NCBI GenBank assembly: GCA_963682025.1
Contig: OY821517.1
Span: 25,587,620-25,651,619, forward strand
DNA: 64,000 bases
From: Cordilura impudica
Taxonomy: Eukaryota > Arthropoda > Insecta > Diptera > Scathophagidae
Direction of reading: 5' to 3'
How positions within the stretch are numbered: the stretch's first letter is position 1; every line of letters starts with the position of its first letter. Below are positions 44,915 to 56,387 of this stretch, one piece after another. A model generated the notes under the pieces. That model searched no databases. It saw only the letters and a list, made by a program, of their open reading frames with translations, and had not been told where the DNA came from. A program made the translations under genes and the position numbers.

Positions 44915-46715
44915 ACAAAGTAAAATATCTATTTTTTTTCAAAAAATATTATGAAAATTTTTTTAGAAGAGGTACTTTTTACAAAAATTATGATTTAAAA
45001 AAAAAAAACTACCTATTTTTAGAAAAGGTACAAATTTAAGAAAAGTTACTTTTTTTAAGAAAGGGTGCTTTATTATGAAATTATACTTCTTTAGAAAAAG
45101 GTACTTTTTTAAGTACCATAAACAAACTTTTCAAGAAAATATACTTTTTCACAAAAAGTTCTTTTTTATTAAATGGTACTTTTTCAAAGAAAAGTACTCT
45201 TTCAATTGGAAATACATTTTTAAGAAAGTCTACTTTTGAAAGAAATAGGACCTTTTTATGAAAATTTAGTCTTTTATTGTACTTTTTAAGAAAGGCACTT
45301 TTTAAGAAAAAATTCTTTTTACTAAAATTTACTATTGAAGACAATTTACTTTTTTAAGAAAAGTTACTTTTATAGGAAAAACCACTTTTTTAAGAAAATA
45401 CACTTTTTAAGAAAATGTATTGTTTTTATTTGTATTTTCTAAGGAAAGTGTACATTTATAAAAAAAGTGTACCTTTTTAAGAAAATGTACTTTTTAAAGA
45501 AAAATTAGTTTTTTAATAAGGGGTACATTTTTAAGGAAAAACTAGTTTTCAAGAAAAGGTATTTTTTTTTTTTTTTGAAAAGTTACTTTTTATGGAAGGT
45601 ACTTTGTAAGAAAAGAAAGTATACATGTACCTTTTAAAGAAAAGGTACTTCATTAAGAAAATATTCTATATTAAGGAAAGGCACTTATTTAATTAAATAT
45701 TTGTTTTTCTGAAGACAAGGAACTTTTTACAGAAAGTAACTTTTTAAGAAATTGTATTTTTTTAAGAAAATTAGAAAGAGGAAATACTTTTGTAAGAAAC
45801 TGAACTTTTTTAAGAAATTGTACTTTTTAAGAAAATTTTTTAAGTATCGAAGGTACTTTTAAAAAAGTGCTATTTTGATAAGGTATTTTTTAACAAAAGT
45901 TACTTCTCAAAAAGCTACTTTTTTAAAAAAATGTACTTTTTAAAATAAAATGTACTTTAAAAAAAATTTGTAAGCTCTTTTGTTATGAAATATACTTTTT
46001 TTAAGAAATGGTTGTACTTTTTTAGAAAATGCACTTTTTTAAGATAAGATACTATTTTATGAAAGCTAATTTGTTATGTGCTTTCATAAGAAAAGGTTCT
46101 TTTTTAGGAAAAGGTTCATCTTTTAAGAAGATTATTTTTAAAAAAGAATTAATTTTTTAAGAAAATTTAATTTTTAAAGAAAATTTACTTTTTTAAGAAA
46201 AGATAATTTTTTATGAAAGGTACTTTTTTAAGAAAAGATATTTATTTAAGAAAAGGTACTGTTTTAAGAAGTTACTCTTTTTAAGAAAATTTACTTTTCT
46301 AAGAATATTTACTTTTTTAAGAAAAAATGCTTTTAAGGAAAAGGTGCTTTTAAAAAAAAAATTATAACTTGTTAAGAAATTTTACTTTTTTAAGAAAAGA
46401 TTATTAATTAAGAAAAGGTACTGTTTTAAGAAAATTCACTTTTGAAGAAAATTTATTTTTTTAAGAAAAGGAGGTTGTTTAAGAAAATATAATTTTCAAG
46501 AAGGGGTACTTTTAAGGAAAATTTACTTTTAATAAAATATACTTATATATAAAAGGTACTTGCTTTAAGAAAATACCCTTTTTTAAGAAAAGGAACTTTT
46601 CCACGTATAAGTACTTAATCAAAAAAAGATTTTTTTAGAAAAGTTTTTTTTAAACAATTTTTTTTTATTTGGTCCTAAATGGTACTTTCTAAGAAAAGGT
46701 ACTTTTTATACACTC
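44915..46715. repeat. Degenerate AAGAAAAGGTACTTTTTT-type repeat tract
   Basis: About 1.8 kb made of loosely periodic words 'ttaagaaaa', 'ggtactttttt' and variants at spacings of roughly 18-35 bp. No unit is conserved well enough to give a period. Frames crossing it are Lys/Phe-rich and not convincing as proteins. Confidence 0.75.
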
Positions 46716-46719
46716 CATT

Positions 46720-47172
46720 AAACTGTAACACATCGTTTGTAACACATCGAAAAATGAATTTGCGACCCCATATAGTATATATATTATTGATCCTTATAAC
46801 AACTCAAGTCGGTATAGCGATGTCCGTCTGACCGTTCGTCCGTCGGTCTGTTGAAATCTCGATCGTGCACAAAATAAACAAATTACATGGGTAAACTTAG
46901 GATGATATTGTTTGCCATAATTTCGAGCAGGATGATATTTAAAATAGAGTAAATCGGGCATCATTACCATCATTATCCATTATCATTATCATCATTACCT
47001 CTAAAAATGCTAAAATCTCAATGTGTTTGTCAAATTGTATACTTTTTTAAATATCTGTTAACATTTGTTATAAATAGTGTAATAAATCCAGATATGAATG
47101 TAAACCTCACACCAAGGTTTAAGATATCAAAGATTCGGTATAACCGAATTTAACACTCTTTCTTGTTTATTA
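46720..47172. repeat. Family B repeat, near-complete
   Basis: Begins 'tatacactccattaaactgt', passes 'gaccccatatagtatatata', 'ttgatccttataac' and 'gcgatgtccgtctgaccg', and ends with the hairpin attcggtataaccgaat then 'ttaacactctttcttgttt'. From memory, the first half closely resembles an abundant dispersed repeat of Drosophila intergenic DNA. No coding frame. Confidence 0.6.
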
Positions 47173-47530
47173 TTACAATTGACAAGTAAAAATAAAGTTA
47201 CAATAGATCTATTTTTTAGCAGGGATGTTAATGCAAAAGGGCTTGATAGAAAATATATAACTTGTTCTTTTTGTCAAAATTTATTGTATGGTTTTATTTT
47301 TCGGATTCTTTCATTTTGTCATCAGAAGTAGTAAATCTTCAATCGGAACGGCTTACAAAATAAAATCTATAATATTCGCAAGTTTTGCCATTTATAGAAA
47401 ACCTTTGCATTCTTAAGTTTTTAGTTCTCAATCTCATATCCACCACAATCACCACCGTCTGAGTTTTAATCCGAGGAGACCTCCCTTGCATTAATTTTAA
47501 AACTAATGTGGCATGTATTCATCCATAAAG
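47173..47530. other. Intergenic, nothing recognised
   Basis: Unassigned sequence before a possible MITE. Confidence 0.35.
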
Positions 47531-48077
47531 GCCTGTACGCAGCTTGCTAAGGAATCAAAAACTTCATATAAAAAAACGCTTCAGAAATGCTTAAGGAATT
47601 TTTCTGTCAAAAAATTTCTGTTGATAGTCCGCAGCTTTTTAAAAAAGTAGTATTGATTTTACTACTTTTTTTTGACGTTAATTAAGTTAGGCAACCCAGG
47701 CTTTGAGCAGGAATATCAAATTTTTCGTTCTTTCTGAAAGGAATTTTGACAGGAGAGGTAAGCATAAACAAAATGTAATATGCTAAAAAAAATAAAAGTT
47801 ATTTTTCAGTTGCAAACCTGGGAAAAAAACGAACAAAATTCGGCAAAAAAAAAAACAAGAAGCGGATGGGTAATTTTGATACTGAGCTTAAAAAGCGTTT
47901 AGCAGGCCAAATAAAGCAGAACCGAAGAATTGATTTGTTTTCAATTTCACAATTCTTAATAATTGACAGAAAATAGCTGATTTCTAGCGTTGCACTGAAA
48001 GGTACTTTTGTCCTTTTTTTCTTTAAGAAATATATGAAAATTTTCTGTTAAGATTCCTTAACAAGCTGCTTACAGCT
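47531..48077. repeat. Possible MITE with ctgtacgcagcttgctaag ends
   Basis: The left end ctgtacgcagcttgctaagg is mirrored by ccttaacaagctgcttacag at the right (about 22 of 24 bases match). Length 547 bp. No target duplication could be identified, and nothing coding is seen. Confidence 0.55.
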
Positions 48078-48935
48078 CTTAATAGTTTAACTGAAAAAAT
48101 ATTCATGACCATCAATTTATCTTTAATATTTTCTTTGCACAACAAATCGCGCATTTATTTTATTTATTTATTATTATTTTTTTTTTAAATAAATTGTTTC
48201 TAATTTGAATTGATTATTTTTTTTTTTTCATATAAAGATTATTATTTATTTAGGTCAGTATAATGCTAATTTTATTTTGTAATATTTTATTATACAATTT
48301 ATTTCTAAACAATAATTCTGTAAATATTTACATAGAATCCCAGCAAAAAAAAGTGTTTACCAATATAAAAATAAATAACCATTTCTCAAATCAATGTCGC
48401 TATAGCTGAATTCTGTTGTATTTCGAGAAAGAACTACTTATAATGTAGTTATAGGATATATCAACCGAAATTTCTCATTCCATTTAGATAATGGTCTTAA
48501 TTTTTTGTACATATTTTATGAGTTCACCAATCCTTAAAACATAAGAATTGACCATAAAATATTTTTGTCTCTCTCGGTTTGGATTTTGAACCACAGTGCA
48601 TCGTGTTAAAATTATTAACTTATGAACACTTTTAGTATCTTATTCTAAAACTTATTTTATGTAATAAAATTTTTAGCTAGGTTGTTTAGAAGCCAGAGAT
48701 TATCACATATGAACATTTGGCTGATCGTTTTGAATAACAATTAATTGTTACTAGTATTAACACAAAAAAAAATATTAACAAGCTAAAAAATTGATCCAAA
48801 TTGATCCAAAAACTACTCATCGATAAGACAACATAAGTTACAGGAAATTATAACTATATTTCCATATGTAAATAACTCTTTTCAGATCTTCTTCTCATTT
48901 GTATGCTTGTTTCAGGACGATGTTTACTGAGTTGT
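48078..48935. other. Intergenic, nothing recognised
   Basis: AT-rich with long T runs. No feature supported. Confidence 0.4.
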
Positions 48936-48938
48936 TTA

Positions 48939-50008
48939 TTATACCCTCTACCACTCTGTGGGCAGAGTTTAATGAGTTTGACCTGGACTCTTATTATACC
49001 GATCGAGTCAGAATCACTTTCTGAGTCGATTTTTTTTTTTTTTTTTTTTTAATAAATCAACACTGAGGGGATGCCCCCTACAGATGCAGTGCATTGTGTT
49101 GATCTCAGGAAAATAAAAACTTTCATTATTTTAAAAATTTTTAGGTTTTATCTATTTAAATAATCTTACCCATAAAAACAAAGTTTTTATTAAAACCCTT
49201 TCTTTCCTTATGCATATGAGTTTCGAAAATCTCCGTGACTGTGCGTGACTTTGCGTGACTATTTAAAAATTAATCTTTGGTAACAAGAAGTCTATCGACA
49301 AAATTTCAGATTGATTGGATGAGGGGAAATGGGGTTTAAATCACTCCGTGACTGTGCGTGACTATGAGTGACTGTGTGTGACTATTATAATTAATCTATG
49401 GCCACAACAAGTCTATGGACAAAGTTTCAGGTCGATCGGATGAGACGAAGTGAGGTTTTAATCTATCCGTGACTGTGCGTGACTATGCGTGACTATCTTT
49501 AAGTTAATATTTGGTGACAACAAGTCTATGGACCAAGTTTCAGATCGATCGGATAAGGGGAAATGGTACTTAAAGCACACCGTGACTGTGCGTGACTATG
49601 CGGGACTGTGCGTGACTACCCCAAAATTAATCTATAGTCACAACAAGACTATGGGCCAAGTTTCAGTTCAATTGGATGAGGGAGAATGGGGTTGCCCCAT
49701 GGCAGACAGGCAGACAGGCAGACAGACAGACAGAGAGTATGAGTTAAAAGAGAGTTTAAAACAAAAAATTGCACAGATTTTTCTCAAATATGTATATATT
49801 TTTGCAACAAATAAGTGACTTTACCAAATATGGTCAAGATCGCTACATTTTTCGACCTAGTCCCCATATAAATACAGCATCCGATATGAACATTTTCATA
49901 CCTGCAGCCAAAAAAAATTAATAACAATGCGACTCAAATTCGGTTTAGGTCCAATTAGTTGGACCTAAGAGATAGGGTCGGTCTAAACCGACTATAATTC
50001 CTTGTTTT
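48939..50008. repeat. Family A repeat, copy 10, split by foreign sequence
   Basis: Left part 48,939-49,030 ('ttataccctctaccactctg' to 'cagaatcactttctgagtcg'). Right part 49,755-50,008 ('cacagatttttctcaaat' to the palindrome remnant gtcggtctaaaccgac). The middle is replaced by a T run and the 49,225-49,700 tandem repeats. Confidence 0.7.
49225..49700. repeat. Tandem repeat of about 111-123 bp (gtgactgtgcgtgact)
   Basis: Four imperfect units, each opening with 'ccgtgactgtgcgtgact' (about 49,231, 49,345, 49,468 and 49,579) and continuing with 'aacaagtctatgg', 'aagtttcag' and 'gatcgga(t)'. Within each head a 9-10 bp subrepeat gtgactatgc recurs. Followed by 'ggcagacaggcagacaggca', a short tandem run. 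Confidence 0.85.
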
Positions 50009-50739
50009 TTTAATTTTTATTAGTTCGAAAAGAAATAAAAGTTCTTTATTTTTATTTCTTCGATCAAATATCTAAAGGGAAAGATGTGAGATAAAATCAA
50101 TTAAGCAATTTATTTTAGTATTTTATATTACTGCCAATTAAAAATTGCGACGACCTCACTTTTTAGAGGATTTTTCACTTGGTTTGTCCATATTTTATCA
50201 AAAATCAAAAAAAATAGATTTCATTTCTGCTCGAAAAAAATAAAAATAAAGATTATGAAGAAAAGGGATCAATATTTTATACTGAAACCAAACAAACTTA
50301 TCGTGATTTCACTGGAACAAAACTGGTTCCACAATATTACGGCTGAAAGTGTGGCTTGGCAAAAAATAACCCTTTTTAATGATTTTTTTGCTCAACAAAT
50401 GTACTTTTCTTGGATTTCGGGCCTTTAATCCAACTTCTGGAAGTCTATTTCTTATTCTGCGTCTTCTAACTGGTGCACAAAGATAATTTTTCAGCTCTAA
50501 TGACCGAAATTGCTTGCATTTGCTTTTGCGGACTGATCGTTAATCAAATCGAGCTGCTGTTTTTCACACTTAACATTTGCGTGAATTACATGAAAAATCT
50601 TGCAATTTTACTCATACATTTTCCTTGTTTTCTTAGTTTTAACATAATTGATTTTTCAATGTTTACAAATACCAATTTTTAATACTTTCTTCGACCAAAT
50701 ACAGCATTAAAACTTAAACGATAACAACAAAAAAATATC
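50009..50739. other. Intergenic, nothing recognised
   Basis: About 730 bp of AT-rich flank upstream of the hAT element. A 69-codon frame at 50,473-50,682 has a hydrophobic composition but no recognisable family. Confidence 0.35.
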
Positions 50740-50747
50740 GTTTATAC

Positions 50748-53700
50748 CAGCGCCGTACTATCGCAAGTGCAACAAGTGCAATCGCACTGGGCCCCCTATT
50801 TTTTAGGGGCCCCCAAATATTAAATACTTGTACATTAGAAAAAATAATACAATACAATAATGAAATAGCAAAAAAATACCACGAATTGAAAAAAAAACAA
50901 AGATGAAAATTCAAAATTCATTTATCTTTCAAACAAATCTAGTTGGCTACGATTTAATTTGAAACAAATATTCCTAATAATTCAGTTGTTTTTTGTTTAA
51001 AATTTTTTTCTTCTGTTTTTTTATAGCGTCTTATTGTTGTGGACAAATAGTGAATTTTCGCATATTATAAAATACGGTATTATTAAAAGATTATATTTTT
51101 TGTGTCTACCGTTATTAGGTCGGATATTACATTTAATTTTACGTTTAACGATTCGGTTGTATATTTACTTATAAGTTGTAATATTCGCTTTTGAAATTAA
51201 ATTTGTGTTAACGTTGCGTGGATATCGTTTGAAAAATAGATATTTAAATTAATAAAAGAAATAAATCAGGTCTAAGGTAATATAGTTTCAGTTGTTTTTT
51301 CAATATATTATTTTAGTTTTTTTATTTATTTTTGTAACATTTTTTACCTCAATTAGAAATGTCGAAAAGATGTTATGAAAGCGGCGCACAAAAAAGAGCA
51401 AAACAGATCCGGAAAGCAACAGAACTAAGTAGCCTTGCTGGATCATTAGAGAAATTTTTTGAACGAGGCGAAAGTTTTCCAATTTCGAACACAAATTTAA
51501 CTTTAATATGTAATTCAAATAGTATATCTCCACTTGAAAACAATAATGTGGAAGAAAATGTTAATAAGCCACAATTTCAAAATATAACCATAACGAGAAT
51601 GTAGATGATGAATCAGGTTCCAATAGCGCAAATTTTGACGATATTTTATCTGATAATATTTCAGAAATTAGTAACAATCCACAAATAGAGAGCAGTACTT
51701 TAGCTGCGAAATTCAAATATGAAATCGGCAACAAACAACGGACTTTTTTGGTCGAGCAGTCACCAAGAAGTATTAAAGATATCCCTTATAAAAGAAATCC
51801 TCAAGGAAGATGTTTCAGTGACACTTTTTTTTATCGACAAATGAAAAATGGTGAAAAAGAATTAAGAAAATGGCTTTTATATTCTAACTCAACAGGGAAC
51901 ATTTTCTGCTTTTGTTGTCGTTTATTTTCATCGATAAAAATAAGCTTAACTTCAAGTGGATTTTCTGACTATGCACATACAGGAATACGGTTATCTGAAC
52001 ATGAATCTTCGAAGGAACATCTTGAATCAGCGTATAAATGACGAATTCTAGAATTAAACATTAAACGCAGAACAGGAATAGACCATCTCAATGAAGATGT
52101 GTTCAATAAAGAAAAACGAAGATGGCGAATAATTTTTTAATGTATTGTAAAAGCGGTATTGTTTTTAAGTGAACGAAATTTAGCTTTCAGAGGCAGCAAC
52201 GAAAAACTCTTTGAGCCGAATAATGGTAATTTTTTGGGAGTAATTGAATTGCTTTCTGATTTTGTTCCAGAACTAAAACTGCATTTAAAATCAATAACTG
52301 AAACGGAAAAAAGAGTTACATCATATTTTTCCCCAAAAATTCAAAACGAAATTATCTTACAACTAGCTTCTAGAGTTTTACATATAATAGTAAGTAATAT
52401 TAAATCATCAAAGTACTTTTCCGTAATGATAGATTCTACTCCGGATTTTCGAAAAAAAAGACCAGTTGTCCATCATTATTCGGTATGTTAAAATAGCGGA
52501 CCAAAAGCCAAGTGTTCAAAAAGTTTCTTAAGCTTTGTAAATATAATGTCCTCAACTGGAGAAAATTTAGCAAACGTCCTTATCGAGGAATTAAAAGTAT
52601 TAGGAATCAAAATTGCGGATTGTCGTGGTCAGTCGTATGACAACGCAAGCAATATGAAAGGAGAATATAAGGGAGTGAAAAGTCGAATTTTAGAAATCAA
52701 CAACAAAGCATGGTATAGTGATTACATTAAATAATTTATATAAGATTTTTGCTGCATCAACAAAGCGATGGGCTATTCAAGTAAAATATTTAAAGATTAA
52801 TCTGAAGGCGCCCAGCGATACTCGATGGGAATATCGCTTTAAAAGTATAGAAGCCGTGAAATACCAGATTAAAGAAATTAGTATTGCTCTAGATGAACTT
52901 AAAAATAGCTACCCAGACTGTAAAACTCTTGCTGCATCTTTAAGAAAACAAATAAATTCTTATGAATTTATTGTATTGACAACAATTTGGTTTCACTTGT
53001 TATCAAAGCTTCACATTTTCAGCCAATTGCTTCAGCGAAAAGATATGGCAATTAATATTGCATTACAACATACAAGGGCTATGCTATTATCGCTTGATGA
53101 TTTCAAAAACAATTTCGAAGACATTATAAAAAAAGCACGAGAATCATCGGTAGCAATAAATATAATAGCACAGTTCACTGAACGGTCTTCTCGTGATACT
53201 CAAATATTAACAAGCAGAAACAAAGACTGTCTTGATAAATCAATAGAACCTAGTATACTATTACCAACACGGAGAGTACGTAATCTCAAAAGATTGGCTG
53301 ACTTTTGTTATTATACAGACCATATCAATAAAGCAAATGAAAAATATGACGATGTAGATGTTATTAATACAGATGATATACCAAATGAAGAAACCCCAGA
53401 CGAAGAATGCCCCCAAGAAGAAATTGAACCAATTGAATGCTGTGATGATATTAATATATGTGAGCTCATTCCTGAAATTGATGATGAGTGTAACCATCTA
53501 ACACTAACTGCTGAAGATAAATTTAAACAATCTTATTTTAATAAATTAATCGATAATGTGAAAGAATCATTCCAAGAACGATTTGAATCGTATAATTCTT
53601 TAAATGAAATTTTTGGTTTTCTTTTCGATAATCAGAAGCTAAAAACAATTAATACAAATGAATTCAATGCCAATTGTACAAATCTGGCCAAACACTTAGA

Positions 53701-54172
53701 AGGCGATGTTGAAGAGGTGGAATTTAAAAATGAACTTTCCATTTTAAGATATATTTTAGAAGATAACTATAGTATTATGGAGAATTTGGAATTCATTTTA
53801 GAAAGGAATTTAGAAGAATTATATCCAAATGTATGTATCGTATATCGAATAATTTTAACAATACCCATTACCGTTGCTCATTGAGAACGATCATTTTCAA
53901 AACTAAAATTAATTGAAAATTATCTACGGTCTACAATGTCACAGGAAAGGCTTTCTGGATTAGCAATACTGTCGATTGAAAATGCAGCAGCCACAAAAAT
54001 TGATTACAATGATATTATTGATGAATTTGCGCCAACAAAAGAGCTAGAAAATTTGTTTTATAATTTCTTTGTATTATTTTCTTAAATTAAAATCAATAAA
54101 AATGGATTCAATAAAATTTAAATATTTTTTTAGTTTCTGCACAGGGCCCCAAAAAGTTATAGCACGGCTCTG
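50748..54172 (+). mobile_element. hAT transposon, structurally complete, coding region dead
   Basis: The exact 8-bp target duplication gtttatac lies at 50,740-50,747 and 54,173-54,180. Termini are cagcgccgtactat at the left and the complement of cagagccgtgctat at the right, a hAT-type CAGnGCCG end. Subterminal 'gggccccctattttttaggg' at the left and 'cagggccccaaaaagt' at the right add further symmetry. Total 3,425 bp. Confidence 0.93.
51359..54085 (+). pseudogene. hAT transposase (ZMYM/DUF4371 type), broken
   Basis: Starts at ATG 51,359 (MSKRCYESGAQKRAKQIRK). A TTF-type zinc-finger region follows (GRCFSDTFFYRQM, then NIFCFCCRLFSS and SEHESSKEHLESAYK). The DUF4371-like catalytic part has SERNLAFRGSNEKLFEPNNG, NFLGVIELLSDF, KYFSVMIDST (first catalytic Asp region) and CRGQSYDNASNMKGEYKGVK. 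The insertion domain is followed by APSDTRWEYR. The C-terminal dimerisation region has VTVAH-like text, then ERSFSKLKLIENYLRSTMSQ and LSGLAILSIEN. Lesions: a shift near 51,600, stop after SAYK at 52,039, another stop near 52,138, frameshift in the A run near 52,450, a deletion of about 30-40 residues near 52,711, and a stop at 53,882. When intact such proteins cut and paste the element. Confidence 0.88.
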
Positions 54173-54180
54173 GTTTATAC

Positions 54181-55100
54181 AATATAGTTTTTGTAATTTT
54201 TAATATTATCTTAAAATTTCTTTACTGAAATTAAACTTTTTTAATTTTTAACAAATTTTTTGAGTTTCGTTATTATTTTATTTTCCAGCACTGTCTGTGT
54301 GCGCTTTTTTGTAAAAAAAAATCAAAATAACTGTTTTTCTTTTCGGTCCCTGATAATATTACCTTTTCAGGATTAATAACAGGCACCATTTATTTCCTTC
54401 TTTAAATAAATTGTGTTTTTTTTTTGTCTAAATACATATTTCCTTTCGAATAAAATAATTTTCAAAATAACTGCTGTTTTAGGTCCCTGATTACATTACC
54501 TTTTCAGGATCAATAACAGCCACCATTTCCTTCTTCAAATAAATTTTGTGTTTGTTGTTCTAAATATGCATTTGCTTCTGAAAGTCTTGTTTTTTTTTTT
54601 TTGTTTGTTAATTTTCTTAAATAAATATTATTCAACGCAATGACTGGTTAAAACATTGTAAGCAAAATACAAAACACTGCGTTTAAGTTGAAAGTCAATG
54701 TTAGACTAAACAATTTCTTAAGGAAAGCGCAAAATAACGCAGCTGAAATAGTAAAATTGGACGCACAAACTTATACTTTCGCAAATGATGCCGCTAATAC
54801 GAAATGTTCAATGACAATTATATGCACACTATACATATTTATACATAAGTATTTATATATACATACATATGTATAAATTTATACACAATCATGGAATTAA
54901 GTCAGGAGGAATTTGTATGTTAGTACGTTCATAGTTTAAAATAAAGATTTTGAATAAATTTCATAAATTAAACTTTATAAATACAACAATTGCAATTAAG
55001 GATCTTACAGGACTTATTAAAAATTTAAAATAATATGATATAATGAATACTGTATACATGAGAGAATAACCTGGTTGGATGATTTGGATGATAAAATTTT
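54181..55100. other. Intergenic with a local tandem duplication
   Basis: 54,340-54,565 contains two copies of a ~150-bp block ('ggtccctgata' or 'ggtccctgatta', 'attaccttttcaggat', 'aataacag.caccattt', 'aataaatt.tgtg'). The rest is unassigned. Confidence 0.55.
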
Positions 55101-55105
55101 TAAAC

Positions 55106-55111
55106 TTTATT
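55106..55111 (-). promoter_or_regulatory. Poly(A) signal of the globin gene
   Basis: AATAAA on the minus strand about 30 bp past the globin stop codon. Its distance is short but acceptable for a compact 3' UTR. Confidence 0.5.
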
Positions 55112-55141
55112 GTTTTGGTTTTAATTTATAATTATTTGGCT

Positions 55142-56006
55142 TTAGTACGTTGATGAAGCTTCAATTTGATTATTTGATTCATTATCTTTTCCTTCGTGTT
55201 TTCCAAGATGATGCGAGTTAATAAGTTCATTCAGTTTGTACAAACCCCTTACGAATGTTGGCGACTGTATCTTTTTTAGAGACTGAATATTAGTAATATA
55301 GAGAGCAATATGATCGGTAAATAACTGTAAGGATAGAAATTGCAATTAGTTGTGATTTTCTATTTTGAACTTCACTTGCAATTAAAAAAAAAACAAAAAT
55401 TTCTTTTAAATTCAGAAAAATCTACAATTCCATTAAAGTTATACCCCCGTATTCAAATTCTAGCAGTTGGCTAACTTTTTTTCATACAAATTTTGAAATT
55501 TTCGTATGAAAAAAAGTTAGCCAACTGCTAGAATTTGATTATGAATACGGGCGTTACTACTTACCTTGATATCATCATATGTCACATCAAACATTTTATG
55601 CCTATTGCTGACATCAGACATTAAGATGTTAATGAGGGCCGAATTATTTAAGCCACTTTCAATGAGACTGCCATAAATATTCAACATCTGCTGCGAATGA
55701 TGATATATACTAGTTAAATTAAATTTACCCGTATCTTTTTGGCGAAATTTCTCCAGAAGCATATAATTTTCATTGAAAAATCTTAAAATTTATAAAATAA
55801 TTTTGATTACTATGAATTGTAGCATAAAATACCCAACAACAAACTCACTCCATAGATATTTTTGAGGAATGAAATATAAAACGCCGTTTTAATAAACGCC
55901 AACCGTTTTGTAAAGCCGCCACTTCGGTTGGCGTAAAACCACTTTCGTATATCACGGCTTCTTTTATAAGACTTGGCAAAGGTTTTGGATAGAAAATTTG
56001 CGACAT
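55142..56006 (-). CDS. Globin (fly glob2/glob3-like), three exons
   Basis: Exons at 56,006-55,849, 55,781-55,565 and 55,324-55,142, with introns starting GTGAGT and GTAAGT and ending AAG and CAG; the joined frame is 185 codons plus a stop. The N-terminus MSQIFYPKPLPS precedes GFTPTEVAALQNGWRLLKR, a typical globin A helix. MEFFNENYMLLEKF fits the C/D corner. His81 in YHHSQQMLNIYGSL is a candidate distal (E7) residue and His114 in DVSNRHKMFDVTYDDI a candidate proximal (F8) residue. It should bind haem and oxygen in the cytoplasm. I think it resembles the diverged fly globins glob2 and glob3 more than glob1, from memory only. The first intron is 67 bp, the second 240 bp and holds a long hairpin. 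Confidence 0.8.
55445..55553. repeat. Long inverted repeat in globin intron 2
   Basis: Two nearly perfect arms of about 45 bp (cgtattcaaattctagcagt and onward, mirrored by actgctagaatttg with a small 3-4 base bulge and atacggg). The loop is about 15 bp. It lies inside intron 2 and ends about 12 bp before the splice donor of exon 2 on the minus strand. Confidence 0.9.
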
Positions 56007-56387
56007 TTAAATTATGGATTTTTACGAGAAATTTTGAAAAGAAATTAAAAATTCGCTACCAAACATAGAACAAATCAAAGCGATATCTAGTGGCCAGTAG
56101 TTAAGGCTAATAAATGCTCATATACATAAGCTTAATGCTGTGAAATACTTATTTGTTGCTTTGTAACAACGAAAATACTAGCGGGTTTTTCTAGTAAATT
56201 TGTCATAATTTAAAAAAGAATATGTAAAAGTTTAGGAAATTTCAGTATTCGTTCAACTATTCTTTATGATTTTCCTGTATGGTTCACAATTAGTTCACTA
56301 ATGAAGTTTTATAAATAAGTGTTTTACGGTTCTGTATTAATCGAAAGTTTCAAAAAAAATATATAAAAAGATTTACTAATCGTTATA
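56007..56387. other. Upstream region of the globin gene
   Basis: About 380 bp between the globin start codon and the Tc1 remnant. No clear TATA element or initiator could be supported on the minus strand. Confidence 0.35.

Noticed and set aside
45081..45344. Lys/Phe-rich minus-strand frame
   Set aside because: Falls in the degenerate AAGAAAAGGTAC repeat tract.
48341..48362. Another end of the ccagcaaaa MITE
   Set aside because: Only about 10 bases match and no partner end follows.
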